Shown: positions 13,956 to 22,175 of the stretch, in pieces
Layout: every line of letters begins with the position of its first letter
How positions within the stretch are numbered: position 1 is the stretch's first letter
NCBI GenBank assembly: GCA_964575425.1
Contig: CAZNRD010000043.1
Location: 1 to 22,175, forward strand
Length of the DNA: 22,175 bases
From: DATEAV01 sp964575425
Lineage (GTDB): Bacteria > Chloroflexota > Anaerolineae > Anaerolineales > E44-bin32
Reading direction: 5' to 3'
Notes under the pieces: generated by a model
The model's input: the letters and a program-made list of their open reading frames with translations, nothing else
Told to the model about the DNA's origin: nothing
Database searches by the model: none
Program-made: the position numbers and the translations under genes

Positions 13956-14273
13956 CTCGCTGCTGGTATCGATCACGGCCAACGCAGGCGCCTGGGCGAA
14001 CCCAGGCGCCTGCGCGTCCGCCCCATTGGGAGCCGGAGGCATTCCCCCGCATCGGTCTCGTTGACCGGTCTGGCTGGAAGCACAAGAGACAACCGCGCTG
14101 GCGATGCATGGGTCTGGTCCGTGCGTTACCTTCGCCCCAACCCGTGCCGCTCCCCCTTTCAGTGTGAGAGATGACAGGCTGTTGGTTTCTCGCTTTGACG
14201 GATCACGGTGTCTAGGAGCGGGGCCCATCGCTCCGTCTGCCGCACCCAATGCAGCCTGGACCGCCCCCCGCAG
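13946..14273. other. Intergenic region between secreted gene and alaS promoter
   Basis: No gene is convincing here. The region holds two strong hairpins near its start (13927-13955 and 13983-14014), a CGGTC/GACCG pair near 14054-14068, and GGAGCG/CGCTCC at 14215-14234 upstream of the alaS promoter. Antisense frames across it are shadows or low complexity. Confidence 0.5.
13983..14014. terminator. Perfect 14-bp stem-loop with CGAA loop
   Basis: CGCAGGCGCCTGGG (13983-13996) and CCCAGGCGCCTGCG (14001-14014) form a perfect, very GC-rich stem with the tetraloop CGAA. Each arm also contains the palindrome CAGGCGCCTG. No T-tract follows on either strand. It could end transcription of the preceding gene pair in a factor-assisted or U-less way, or be an intergenic palindromic repeat. 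Confidence 0.55.
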
Positions 14274-14302
14274 TTGAAGGTGCTCCTCTCTTGGCGTATA
14301 AT
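14274..14302 (+). promoter_or_regulatory. Strong promoter of the alaS operon
   Basis: TTGAAG (14274-14279) and a perfect TATAAT (14297-14302) are 17 bp apart. A start near 14309 gives a leader of about 18 nt containing GGAGG (14318-14322). That leaves no room for a T-box or peptide attenuator, unlike tyrS. Confidence 0.75.
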
Positions 14303-14326
14303 GCTCGGCCAGCCTGTGGAGGCACG

Positions 14327-17056
14327 ATGACGCCGGAGGAACGCGCCTCTCACAAGACAATGAGCGGCGATGAGATTCGCCAGGCCTTTCTCGACTACTT
14401 CGCCGAGTTGGGCCACGCCGTCGTGCCCTCGTCCTCGCTCGTGCCGGGCAGCGACCCGACGCTGCTGTTCACCAACGCGGGCATGGTGCAGTTCAAGGAT
14501 GTCTTCCTGGGGCAGGACAAGCGCCCGTATCGGCGGGCCACCACCGCCCAGCGCTGCATGCGTGTCTCGGGCAAGCACAACGACCTGGAAAACGTCGGCC
14601 CATCTCCCCGACATCACACATTCTTCGAGATGCTGGGGAACTTCTCCTTCGGCGACTATTTCAAGCGCGAGGCCATCCGCTACGCCTACGACTGCCTGAC
14701 GCGGGTCTTCGGGCTGGACCCGGCCCGCATGTACTACACGGTGCATCAGGACGACGACGAGGCCCTCGCCATCTGGTTGCAGGACATCGGTGTGCCGGCC
14801 GGCCGGTTGGCCCGCATGGGCGACAAGACCAACTTCTGGCAGATGGCCGACACCGGCCCCTGTGGCCCGACGTCGGAAATCCACTACGACTTCAGCCCCG
14901 CGCGCGGCCCGGTGCCCGCAGATGAGCTGCCCTATCAGCTAGACGCCAATCCCGACGACCGCTTCCTGGAAATCTGGAACCTGGTGTTCATGCAGTTCAA
15001 CCAGTCGGCGGACGGACGGCGCTCTCGTCTTCCTGCCCCAGGCGTCGACACCGGCATGGGCCTCGAGCGCCTGGCCATGATCGTCCAGGGCGTCGACAAC
15101 TCGTACGACACCGAGCTGTTCTCCCCGATCATGGCCCGCATCCAGTCCCTGGCGGCCCACGGAGAAGCGGAGCGCCAGGCGCATCTCGTCGCCTACCGCG
15201 TCATCGCCGATCACGCTCGCGCCGCGACCTTCCTGATCGCCGACGGCGTCGTTCCGGGCAACATCGGGCGCAACTACGTATGCCGCATGGTCGTGCGGCG
15301 CGCCAGTCGCTTCGGGCGCAAGATGGGCTTCGACCGTCCCTTCCTGGCCGACGTGGCCGAAACCGTCATCGAGCGCTACGGAGACGCCTATCCCGAGATT
15401 GTCCGGAACCGCCGCGCGATCCTGACGACCCTCACCGACGAAGAGAAGCGCTTTGAACGCACACTCGACACCGGGCTTGCGCACATCTCCCGGCTGCTGG
15501 ACGATGCGCAGCAAAGCGGCAGTCGTCTGCTCCCCGGGGAGCAGGCCTTCGATCTGTATGCCACCTATGGGCTCCCCCTCGAACTGACGCGCGACATCGC
15601 ACACGAGAACCAGGCAGAAGTCGAAGAGGCGGGTTTCCACGCCGCCATGGAAGCGCACCGCGCCGCCTCGAGCACCGGCCAGTTCGCCACGGACCTGACC
15701 AGCGAGGCCAGCCGCGTATTCCAGCGTCTCGCCGATGACCTCATGGCTTCCGGCAGGTTGCCGCCTGAGGGCGTGGCCTATGATCCACACACCTGCTTCG
15801 AAGTCGAAGGCCCTGTGCTGGCCCTGATGCGCGACGGCGACAGCATCGAAGCGGCGTCCCCGGGCGACCAGGTCGCCGTCGTCCTGCCCGAGACCTGCTT
15901 CTACGTCGAGGCCGGAGGACAGGTATCCGACACCGGCACGATCCTGTCCGTCGCCGAGCCACGCTGGGAGATCGCCGTCGAGGATGTCCGCCGCCCCGCA
16001 GCAGGGTTGATCTTGCACCTGGGGCGCGTCATCAGCGGGCAACCCAGGATCGGCGATCGTGCCCTGGCCGCTGTCGACAGGGCTCGCCGCTGGGACGTGA
16101 TGCGCAACCACACTGCCACCCACCTGCTGCACGCCTCGCTGCGGGTAGTGCTCGGGGAGCACGTGCGCCAGGCCGGGTCGCTGGTCGCCTCCGACCGCCT
16201 GCGCTTTGACTTCACCCACCCTCAGGCGATGACCCCCGAGGAAATCGCGCGCGTCGAGGAGATGGTCAACGACTCCGTCCTCAACAACTACGGCCTGGAG
16301 GTCGCCCACAAGCCGCGTCAGAGGGCCATCGAAGAAGGTGCAATGGCGCTGTTTGGCGAGACCTACGGCGAAGTGGTGCGCACGGTGAGCATCGGCGAAC
16401 ACGAGTCCCTGTCCTATGAGCTCTGCGGCGGGACGCATGTGCCGCAGACTGGCGTCATTGGCCTTTTCCTGATCGTCAGCGAGAGCAGCGTCGCCTCGGG
16501 CATTCGCCGCATCGAGGCCGTCACCGGGCGCGGCGCGCAGGCGCTCGTCCAGGCGCGTCTGGGAACCCTGCAACGCAGCGCCTCCCTGCTCGGCGTGTCA
16601 CCCGATTCCGTCGAGCTGCGGCTGACTCAGCTGCTCGAGGAGCGGGAGCAGCAGGGGCGAGATTTCGCGCGCCTGCGGGAGCAGCTCGCGCTTCAGGCCT
16701 ATCAGGGGCTGCGCCCCGGGGACGTCCACGGCCTGCCTGTTCTCACCGGCATCATCCCTGAGGCCGACGCGGACATGCTCCGCCACCTGACTGACCGTTT
16801 TCGCCAGGAACACCCCTCAGGAGTCGTGGTCCTCGGCTCGGCGATCGGAAACCGTCCCATCCTTGTGGCCGCCGTCAGCAAGGACTTGGTCAGCCGGGGG
16901 CTGCACGCAGGCGAGCTGGTCAAATCCGCTGCGCAGCTCGTCGATGGCAGCGGCGGCGGCCGTCCAACGCTGGCCCAGGCGGGAGGGCGAGACGCGAGTC
17001 GCTTGCCTCTGGCTCTCGACCATGCTCGTGAGTGGATCCGAGCGCATCTGAAGTGA
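14327..17056 (+). CDS. alaS: Alanyl-tRNA synthetase
   Basis: The enzyme charges tRNA-Ala and hydrolyses mischarged Ser/Gly-tRNA. The 909-residue product holds the class II core: TNAGMVQFKDVFLGQ, RCMRVSGKHNDLENVG (76-91), GNFSFGDYFK and motif 3 VDTGMGLERLA (240-250). The editing domain has the metal ligands HTATH (595-599) and CGGTH (700-704), and the C-terminal C-Ala domain ends GGGRPTLAQAGG (876-887). The ATG at 14327 follows GGAGG by 4 nt; a second in-frame ATG (14360) begins closer to the usual family start but has a poorer ribosome site. All catalytic motifs are intact. It leads the operon with the baseplate-J-like gene, ruvX, mltG and the S9 peptidase. Confidence 0.98.
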   Translation: MTPEERASHKTMSGDEIRQAFLDYFAELGHAVVPSSSLVPGSDPTLLFTNAGMVQFKDVFLGQDKRPYRRATTAQRCMRVSGKHNDLENVGPSPRHHTFFEMLGNFSFGDYFKREAIRYAYDCLTRVFGLDPARMYYTVHQDDDEALAIWLQDIGVPAGRLARMGDKTNFWQMADTGPCGPTSEIHYDFSPARGPVPADELPYQLDANPDDRFLEIWNLVFMQFNQSADGRRSRLPAPGVDTGMGLERLAMIVQGVDNSYDTELFSPIMARIQSLAAHGEAERQAHLVAYRVIADHARAATFLIADGVVPGNIGRNYVCRMVVRRASRFGRKMGFDRPFLADVAETVIERYGDAYPEIVRNRRAILTTLTDEEKRFERTLDTGLAHISRLLDDAQQSGSRLLPGEQAFDLYATYGLPLELTRDIAHENQAEVEEAGFHAAMEAHRAASSTGQFATDLTSEASRVFQRLADDLMASGRLPPEGVAYDPHTCFEVEGPVLALMRDGDSIEAASPGDQVAVVLPETCFYVEAGGQVSDTGTILSVAEPRWEIAVEDVRRPAAGLILHLGRVISGQPRIGDRALAAVDRARRWDVMRNHTATHLLHASLRVVLGEHVRQAGSLVASDRLRFDFTHPQAMTPEEIARVEEMVNDSVLNNYGLEVAHKPRQRAIEEGAMALFGETYGEVVRTVSIGEHESLSYELCGGTHVPQTGVIGLFLIVSESSVASGIRRIEAVTGRGAQALVQARLGTLQRSASLLGVSPDSVELRLTQLLEEREQQGRDFARLREQLALQAYQGLRPGDVHGLPVLTGIIPEADADMLRHLTDRFRQEHPSGVVVLGSAIGNRPILVAAVSKDLVSRGLHAGELVKSAAQLVDGSGGGRPTLAQAGGRDASRLPLALDHAREWIRAHLK

Positions 17057-17081
17057 TGGCTGCCAGGCCGAGCCTCCGCCG

Positions 17082-18575
17082 GTGAAGATTCAGATCCTGC
17101 AGCTCGAATCTTCTGACGATCGCGCCTCGGTGAGCGACAGGCTCAACTGGGCCCAGGCGCCGCGGGTGCTACTCGTCTGGCCTCCGAGCGGACGCGTGCT
17201 CACGCGCCGCCTCGACCTGGTCCTCCTTCAGCGTCTCGCCCGCCGCAGGGGCGCCCAGCTCGGGCTGGTCACGCATGACCCGGAGGTCCTTGACCTGGCA
17301 TCCGAACTCGGGATACCAACCTTCGACACCCCGGACGCGGCCGGCGGCGACGGATGGCGGCGAGGGCGCGTCACGGCAAGGTCCATCGCGCGCCGTCATC
17401 CGCCTCCGGACCTTGCCGCCCTGCGGCCCGCCTCAGCCCCACCTCGTCGGCTCTACCGCATGCTTCGATGGCCTCTGTTCATCCTCGCCGTCGCCTCGCC
17501 CCTGGCCATCGCCTTTGCTCTCCTTCCGAGCGCCACAATCTACCTTCCCCTCTCGACCGCCGCGCAGGACACAGAGCTGACCCTGCTCCTCGATCCGGCG
17601 CTGACTTCGCCGGACTTGTCGGGCCGCATCCCGGCCCTCACTGTGCGCACGCGACTGCGTCAGGAACTGCGCGTGCCCACCACGGGCACAGCCCTTGTCC
17701 CGGCCGATCCGGCGCGCGGCACCGTTCTCTTCACCAACCTCACCGACAACGAGGAGGCAATCCCGGAGGGCACCGGCCTGCGCGCCTCCGCCTTCGGCGG
17801 CATGCGCTTCCTCACCGAAGAGTCGGTCGTCGTTCCGGCCGGCCGGGGCAGCACCGCTTCTGCGTCCATCGTCGCCGAGGATCCCGGCTCACAAGGCAAC
17901 CTGCCTGCCGGCTCAATTGACTCGCTTGAGGGGTCACTAGGGCTGCTGCTGCGCGTCACCAATCCCTCCCCGACGAGCGGCGGCCTGGACACCGCCCGCC
18001 CGGCTGTGGCTCTTGCCGATCGCACTCGCCTGCTGAGAGACGCCACCAGCCTCCTACTCCAGAACGCCGAGGCGGAGCTCGAGGCGACCCTCGACCCGGG
18101 TACGGATCTGGCCGCCGGCAGCCTCCGCATCGTGCGCGAGCATGTGCGCGCCTACGATGGCGAGGTTGGTCAGCCCACCGATTCCGTCGGCCTGACGTTG
18201 GAAGCAGACGTTGCCGGGCTGGCGTACCGCTGGGCTGATGTGGAAGCATCTGCACGCGCCGCGCTGCAAGCATCATTCCCGCGATGGGTTGAGGCAACGG
18301 GCTCTCTGGAAGTGCGTCCGCTCTCGCCACCATCCACCGACTCGTCCGGCCAGACGCGCCTCTTCCTGCTGGCCAGACGGCGAGCAGCCGAGATGCCCGG
18401 CTACCTCGACCTGCTGCCGCAGCTGCTCGGCCGCACGCCTGCTGAGGTCGCGTCACTTCTTCAGTCCTCCCTCTCCCTGGACCGCCAGCCAACGATCGAA
18501 GTCCACCCGTCCTGGTGGCCTCGCATGCCGCTGCTCACGGTCCGCATCCGGGTGCTATCTGAGTGGGGGGACTGA
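17082..18575 (+). CDS. Membrane-anchored baseplate-J/gp47-like protein
   Basis: The 497 residues begin with a cytoplasmic alpha/beta region (27-85: APRVLLVWPPSGRVLTRRLD, GAQLGLVTHDPEV, LGIPTF), then a basic linker and one transmembrane segment (about 130-150). Residues 212-303 resemble the phage baseplate J/gp47 pattern: GTVLFTNLTDNEEAIPEGTG, GMRFLTEESVVVPAG, DPGSQGNLPAGSI and RVTNPSPTSGGLDTA. The C-terminal part (320-497) has mixed helices and strands and no motif known to me. There is no phage gene nearby, so this is probably a cellular envelope protein using that fold. It starts at a GTG 25 nt after alaS and ends 3 nt before ruvX. Its biochemical role is unknown. Confidence 0.82.
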   Translation: MKIQILQLESSDDRASVSDRLNWAQAPRVLLVWPPSGRVLTRRLDLVLLQRLARRRGAQLGLVTHDPEVLDLASELGIPTFDTPDAAGGDGWRRGRVTARSIARRHPPPDLAALRPASAPPRRLYRMLRWPLFILAVASPLAIAFALLPSATIYLPLSTAAQDTELTLLLDPALTSPDLSGRIPALTVRTRLRQELRVPTTGTALVPADPARGTVLFTNLTDNEEAIPEGTGLRASAFGGMRFLTEESVVVPAGRGSTASASIVAEDPGSQGNLPAGSIDSLEGSLGLLLRVTNPSPTSGGLDTARPAVALADRTRLLRDATSLLLQNAEAELEATLDPGTDLAAGSLRIVREHVRAYDGEVGQPTDSVGLTLEADVAGLAYRWADVEASARAALQASFPRWVEATGSLEVRPLSPPSTDSSGQTRLFLLARRRAAEMPGYLDLLPQLLGRTPAEVASLLQSSLSLDRQPTIEVHPSWWPRMPLLTVRIRVLSEWGD

Positions 18576-18578
18576 CGC

Positions 18579-18974
18579 GTGGGCCGCGTGATGGCAGTCG
18601 ATCCGGGCGAGGTTCGCATCGGCCTGGCAATCAGCGATGAGAGCAAGACGGTGGCCCGGCCGCTAGCCGTGCTGAGGCATCTCTCGCGCCAGAGGGATGC
18701 CGAGGCCATCGCCCGCCGGGCGACCGTCGAGGGAGCCGAATGCATTGTCGTCGGCCTCGCACTCGACGCCGAAGGGCTCCCGGGGCCACAGGCCCGCCGG
18801 GCTCTGCGCCTGGTCGAAGCCTTGCGCGCCTGCACCTCCCTGCCCATTGAGACGTGGGACGAGAGCGGCTCCACGCGCGCGGTCGCGCGCGGTCGCCGGC
18901 CCGATCCGATGCTGGACGCACGGGCTGCCGCGGCGATCCTCCAGGAGTACCTGGATGCACACCGCCCGAAGTAG
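18579..18974 (+). CDS. ruvX: RuvX/YqgF family pre-16S rRNA nuclease
   Basis: This RNase-H-fold nuclease matures the 5' end of 16S rRNA; it was earlier named a putative Holliday-junction resolvase. The 131 residues show VDPGEVRIGLAISDE (7-21, first catalytic Asp D8), ECIVVGLALDAEG (54-66) and DARAAAAILQEYL (113-125, terminal Asp). The motif usually written DERLTT reads DESGST (94-99), keeping Asp-Glu but losing the Arg. The start is a GTG at 18579, 3 nt after the previous stop; ATG 18591 would shorten the first strand. It overlaps mltG by 20 nt. Confidence 0.93.
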   Translation: MGRVMAVDPGEVRIGLAISDESKTVARPLAVLRHLSRQRDAEAIARRATVEGAECIVVGLALDAEGLPGPQARRALRLVEALRACTSLPIETWDESGSTRAVARGRRPDPMLDARAAAAILQEYLDAHRPK

Positions 18975-20097
18975 CCGTCCGATTGCGGTTCTGGCGCTCC
19001 TGACCCTCGCCGTGTGCTGTGGGCTCGCCCTCGGCGGATTGCTCATCCTGGCCTCGTTGCCTGGAGAAGCAGCCGCAAGGCTCGGCCCGGCGAGTCCATC
19101 TCTCCCCGTCTTGCAGCGCGTTCTGCTCGAGGGCTACCTGCTTGCTCGTGCCTCGGCGCTCGACAGGCCGGCCGGGACGCATGATGCACCGGCGGACTTC
19201 GAAGTGATCGAGGGCGAGGCCGCCAACCAGGTCGTGGAACGACTGAGAGACATTGGCGTGGTGAACGACCCTCTGCTCCTGCGCGCCTACCTGCGCTATC
19301 GAGGCATGGACGTGGGCATTGAGGCCGGGCGCTATCGTCTGAGCGGGGGAATGACGGTGCGCGAGCTTGCGGAAGCGCTGCAGACGGCACGCGCGCCGGC
19401 CGTGCAACTCACCGTGATCGAGGGCTGGCGCCTGGAACAGATCGCGCTGGCGCTGCGCGACACGCGCCTGGGGCTGGGTGACCAGGAATTCATCGATGCC
19501 GCACACGCACGGCCGCCCGGCTACTCCTTCAGCAGCCTCCTCCCCGAACCCCCGACGCTCGAAGGCCTCCTCTTCCCCGACACCTACCAGTTGACTCTCG
19601 ACGCCACTGCCGAGGAGGTCCTTCACGCGATGCTCGACAACTTCGAGCGCCGCGTCGACGGGGAGTTGAGACAGGGCTTTGCGCAGCAGGGGCTGGGGCT
19701 GTATCAGGCGGTGACGCTGGCCTCGATCGTCGAGCGCGAGGCGGCCGTTCCCGACGAGCGCCCTCTCATCGCGTCTGTGTTTCTCAATCGCCTCGCCGCT
19801 GGCATGAACCTCGACGCCGACCCCACGGTGCAGTACGCCCTCGGCCTGCAGCCCGACGGCAGCTGGTGGAAGTCGCCGCTCACGGCCACCGACCTCCAAC
19901 TCGATTCCCCCTACAACACCTACCGCTATCCGGGGCTCCCGCCGACCCCCATCGCAAGCCCCGGGCTGTCCTCGCTGCGAGCGGTGGCCTTCCCGGCACA
20001 GAGCGCGTACTTCTACTTCCGCGCCCTGTGCGACGGCTCGGGCCGCCACGCGTTCGCCAAGACCTTCGAAGAGCATCTGCAAAACGCCTGCCCGTAG
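18955..20097 (+). CDS. mltG: Endolytic murein transglycosylase MltG
   Basis: MltG cleaves nascent glycan strands at the membrane and is thought to end their elongation. The 380-residue product has one N-terminal transmembrane segment (about 9-33), a LysM-like region (DFEVIEGEAANQVVERLRDI, RYRLSGGMTVRELAEAL) and the YceG catalytic domain. The domain shows LEGLLFPDTYQL, ASIVEREA with the catalytic glutamate (256-263), SVFLNRLAAGMNLDADPTVQ, and SPYNTYRYPGLPPTPIASPG. AGGAG lies 7 nt before ATG 18955, inside the end of ruvX; a longer open frame to 18697 is ruvX out of frame. Its presence implies peptidoglycan glycan-strand synthesis, which suits the SEDS protein at the other end of the window. Confidence 0.96.
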   Translation: MHTARSSRPIAVLALLTLAVCCGLALGGLLILASLPGEAAARLGPASPSLPVLQRVLLEGYLLARASALDRPAGTHDAPADFEVIEGEAANQVVERLRDIGVVNDPLLLRAYLRYRGMDVGIEAGRYRLSGGMTVRELAEALQTARAPAVQLTVIEGWRLEQIALALRDTRLGLGDQEFIDAAHARPPGYSFSSLLPEPPTLEGLLFPDTYQLTLDATAEEVLHAMLDNFERRVDGELRQGFAQQGLGLYQAVTLASIVEREAAVPDERPLIASVFLNRLAAGMNLDADPTVQYALGLQPDGSWWKSPLTATDLQLDSPYNTYRYPGLPPTPIASPGLSSLRAVAFPAQSAYFYFRALCDGSGRHAFAKTFEEHLQNACP

Positions 20098-20134
20098 ACC
20101 TGCGCGCGAAAGGAGACCAAGCAGGAGGGGTTCG

Positions 20135-22078
20135 ATGAGCCGCAAGCGCACCGCACCATGTGGGACCTGGCCTTCGCCCATCTCCGCCACACTCTGCGCC
20201 CAGGCCGAACTGCTTGTCAGCCAGCCGCGCATCGCCGACGGCATCGACTACTGGGTGGAGAGCCGGCCGCAGGAAGCAGGCCGAAGCGTTATCGTGCGCC
20301 TTGGCCCTTCTACCGTTGAGGACATCACGCCCCCCGGATTCAATGCCCGCAGCCGCGTGCACGAGTATGGAGGTGGCGCGTACACGGTCTTCCAGCACAC
20401 CGTGTACTTCTCCAACTACGTCGACCACCGCCTCTACCGCCAGGACCCGGGGCAGCCGCCCCGACCCATCACCCCCCAACCCTCAGTTCCGGGCGCACTG
20501 CGCTTCGCCGACCTTATCCCCACGCCCGACGGCCGGCACCTGATCTGTGTGCGCGAGCAGCATCTGTCCAATGGCCGTGTCATGAATGACATCGTCATGC
20601 TGCCCAGCGACGGTTCCGAGCCGCCCCGTTCGCTGCTGTCGGGCCGTGACTTCTACGCTTCGCCTCGGCTCGATCCTCAGGGGCGAACGCTTGCCTGGCT
20701 CACCTGGGGTCATCCGTCTCTCCCCTGGGTGGGGACCGAACTCTGGGTCGGCGAACTCGACGGAGACGCTCGGCTGCTGCACCCGCGTCGCGCCGCCGGC
20801 GGCCCCGGGGAGTCCATCACGGACCCGCAGTGGAGCCCGGAAGGGGCCTTGCACTTTGTCTCCGACCGTTCAGGATGGTGGAACCTCTACCGACAGCAGG
20901 ATGGGGAGAGTCAGCCACTGGCACCGATGGAAGCGGAATTCGCTTACCCGCAGTGGCTCTTCGGCCTCGCACGCTACGCCTTCCTCTCCCGCCGCCGCCT
21001 CGCCTGCGTCTACAGCCGGGATGGCTTCGACCACCTGGCGGTCCTCCAGCCATCCGGGCGCCTCGAAGTCATCGACCTGGGCCTGACGTCGTTCTTTCCG
21101 CCGCATGTGGTGAGTGACGGAGATGAGCGGCTCTTGTTCGTCGGCGGCGGCCCGACGCTGGGGCGCTCCATTATCCGCTGTGACCTGCGCGCGCCGCGGG
21201 CCGAGGTCCTGCGTCACGGTCTCCCCCAGGCGCTCGATCCGACCTGGTTCTCTCCACCCATCTCCATCCGGTTTCCGACCGCAGGGAATGAAACCGCGCA
21301 CATGCTGTTCTATCGGGCGCAGCATCCGGATTTCCAGCCCCCGCAGCACGAGAAGCCCCCACTGATCGTCGTCGCACACGGCGGGCCGACCGGCTCCGCT
21401 GCGTCCCACGTCGACCTCGACACTCAGTTCTTCACTTCGCGCGGTCTGGCGGTTGCTCTTGTGAACTACGGTGGCAGCGCGGGTTTCGGCCGCGGCTACC
21501 GCGAGAGGCTCTGGGGCCATTGGGGCATCGTCGACGTCGAGGACTGCATCTACGCCGCGCTGCATCTCGTCGAGCAAGGCGAGGTCGACGGCCGGCGAAT
21601 GGCAATCCGCGGCGGAAGCGCCGGGGGCTACACCACGCTGCGGGCCCTTGCCTGCTCCAACGCCTTCTCCGCCGGCGCCAGCTACTACGGCGTCGCCGAC
21701 CTCACCGCCTTCGACGAGGAGACACACAAGTTCGAGGCCCACTACAACGAATGGCTGATCGGCCCCAGGCCGGCCGCAGACGCCCTCTATCGCGAGCGGT
21801 CCCCGGTACATCTGGCGCACCGCATCCGCGCTCCCATCATGCTCTTTCAGGGTATGGACGATCGGATCGTTCCGCCCTCGCAGGCCGAGCGAATGGTCGA
21901 GGCCCTACGGCGCAACCGCGTCCCCCACGCCTATCTCACGTTCGAGGGGGAGGGACACGGATTCCGGCGTGAGGACACCAAGCGCCGCTGCCTGGAAGCG
22001 GAATTGTCCTTCTACGGCAGGGTCTTCGGTTTCCAGCCGGCCGACGCCATCGATCCCATCCCGATCGAGTTCCTCTGA
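20135..22078 (+). CDS. S9 family serine peptidase (acylaminoacyl/dipeptidyl peptidase-like)
   Basis: The 647-residue product has an N-terminal beta-propeller-like half (about 25-385; repeated pieces such as ADLIPTPDGRHLICV, DPQWSPEGALHFVSDRSG and WNLYR) and a C-terminal alpha/beta-hydrolase. The triad is S495 in RGGSAGGYT, D576 in GMDDRIVPP and H608 in GEGHGF; PPLIVVAHGGPTG supplies the oxyanion loop. There is no signal peptide, so it is probably cytosolic and trims short peptides. Two purine-rich sites (AAAGGAGA and AGGAGGGG) precede ATG 20135, 37 nt after mltG. It is last in the alaS operon, and its link to the upstream genes is unclear. Confidence 0.93.
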   Translation: MSRKRTAPCGTWPSPISATLCAQAELLVSQPRIADGIDYWVESRPQEAGRSVIVRLGPSTVEDITPPGFNARSRVHEYGGGAYTVFQHTVYFSNYVDHRLYRQDPGQPPRPITPQPSVPGALRFADLIPTPDGRHLICVREQHLSNGRVMNDIVMLPSDGSEPPRSLLSGRDFYASPRLDPQGRTLAWLTWGHPSLPWVGTELWVGELDGDARLLHPRRAAGGPGESITDPQWSPEGALHFVSDRSGWWNLYRQQDGESQPLAPMEAEFAYPQWLFGLARYAFLSRRRLACVYSRDGFDHLAVLQPSGRLEVIDLGLTSFFPPHVVSDGDERLLFVGGGPTLGRSIIRCDLRAPRAEVLRHGLPQALDPTWFSPPISIRFPTAGNETAHMLFYRAQHPDFQPPQHEKPPLIVVAHGGPTGSAASHVDLDTQFFTSRGLAVALVNYGGSAGFGRGYRERLWGHWGIVDVEDCIYAALHLVEQGEVDGRRMAIRGGSAGGYTTLRALACSNAFSAGASYYGVADLTAFDEETHKFEAHYNEWLIGPRPAADALYRERSPVHLAHRIRAPIMLFQGMDDRIVPPSQAERMVEALRRNRVPHAYLTFEGEGHGFRREDTKRRCLEAELSFYGRVFGFQPADAIDPIPIEFL

Positions 22079-22175
22079 GTCGACCTTCCTCCGCCATTAT
22101 GCGTCACCCCGCTCGGAGCACAGCCGCCTGCGTTCGATGTGGCGAAGTGGAAGCAGCGCGACTACGCCGAACTCC
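22079..22175. other. Window-edge sequence after the S9 peptidase
   Basis: Ninety-seven bases with no clear terminator. A plus-strand frame from GTG 22139 begins MAKWKQRDYAEL and runs off the end. It has natural-looking amino-acid use but no ribosome-binding site, so a downstream gene may start here. It is too short to call. Confidence 0.3.

Noticed and set aside
14939..16573. Long (544-codon) open frame antisense to alaS
   Set aside because: It lies entirely opposite an intact, highly conserved alaS. Its composition is that of a high-GC shadow frame, with no recognisable domain and no ribosome-binding site.
17082..18575. Prophage or contractile-injection remnant
   Set aside because: Only one J-like domain is seen, in a membrane-anchored protein tightly packed into a housekeeping operon, with no tail, capsid, integrase or lysis gene.
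18631..20244. Long (537-codon) open frame antisense to ruvX and mltG
   Set aside because: It covers two well-supported genes on the other strand and has the compositional character of a shadow, with no domain.
1..22175. tRNA genes, rRNA genes, CRISPR arrays, insertion sequences
   Set aside because: I looked in the larger intergenic stretches for T-loop signatures, regularly spaced repeats and transposase-like frames and found none.

Overview
The window is a compact, high-GC bacterial chromosome segment. It carries about 17 confident protein genes, two adjacent unrecognised secreted or anchored proteins, and no mobile element, CRISPR array, rRNA or tRNA that I can see. The gene content suggests Chloroflexota, probably an Anaerolineae-like lineage. 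Points in favour are a FhaA/FhaB-type FHA cluster beside an FtsW/RodA-PBP fusion, an archease-RtcB pair, and a membrane-anchored baseplate-J-like protein between alaS and ruvX. This placement is inference from gene content; no marker phylogeny was possible.

Layout. (1) 360-3047, minus strand: ffh, rpsP, khpA, rimM, a translation and protein-targeting operon with a near-consensus promoter (3140-3168) inside the 3' end of the upstream gene. Bases 1-359 beyond rimM are non-coding and hold a palindromic repeat. (2) 3165-8891, minus strand: two tandem DUF3662+FHA proteins (FhaA-like), a membrane-anchored FHA protein (FhaB-like), mtnP, and an 885-residue SEDS glycosyltransferase-PBP fusion. This resembles the actinobacterial fhaA-fhaB-...-rodA-pbpA envelope cluster, but with the SEDS and PBP fused and the PBP catalytic motifs lost. 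(3) 8953-10831, plus strand: archease and rtcB, divergent from the FHA genes across 61 bp, where both start codons sit about 6 nt from a -10 box. (4) 10841-12261, minus strand: tyrS preceded by a leader that looks like a classical ribosome-mediated attenuator: a short ORF with a Tyr-Ile-Tyr run, an intrinsic terminator and a competing antiterminator. (5) 12633-13945, plus strand: two translationally coupled extracytoplasmic proteins of unknown function, flanked by strong hairpins. (6) 14274-22078, plus strand: alaS, a baseplate-J-like membrane protein, ruvX, mltG and an S9 peptidase, closely packed behind a consensus-like promoter.

Taken together, the window joins translation genes (S16, RimM, KhpA, TyrRS, AlaRS), protein targeting (Ffh), RNA ligation (RtcB/archease) and peptidoglycan synthesis (SEDS fusion, MltG, FHA adaptors). 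The two most notable observations are the tyrS attenuator candidate and the SEDS protein fused to an apparently dead transpeptidase domain.
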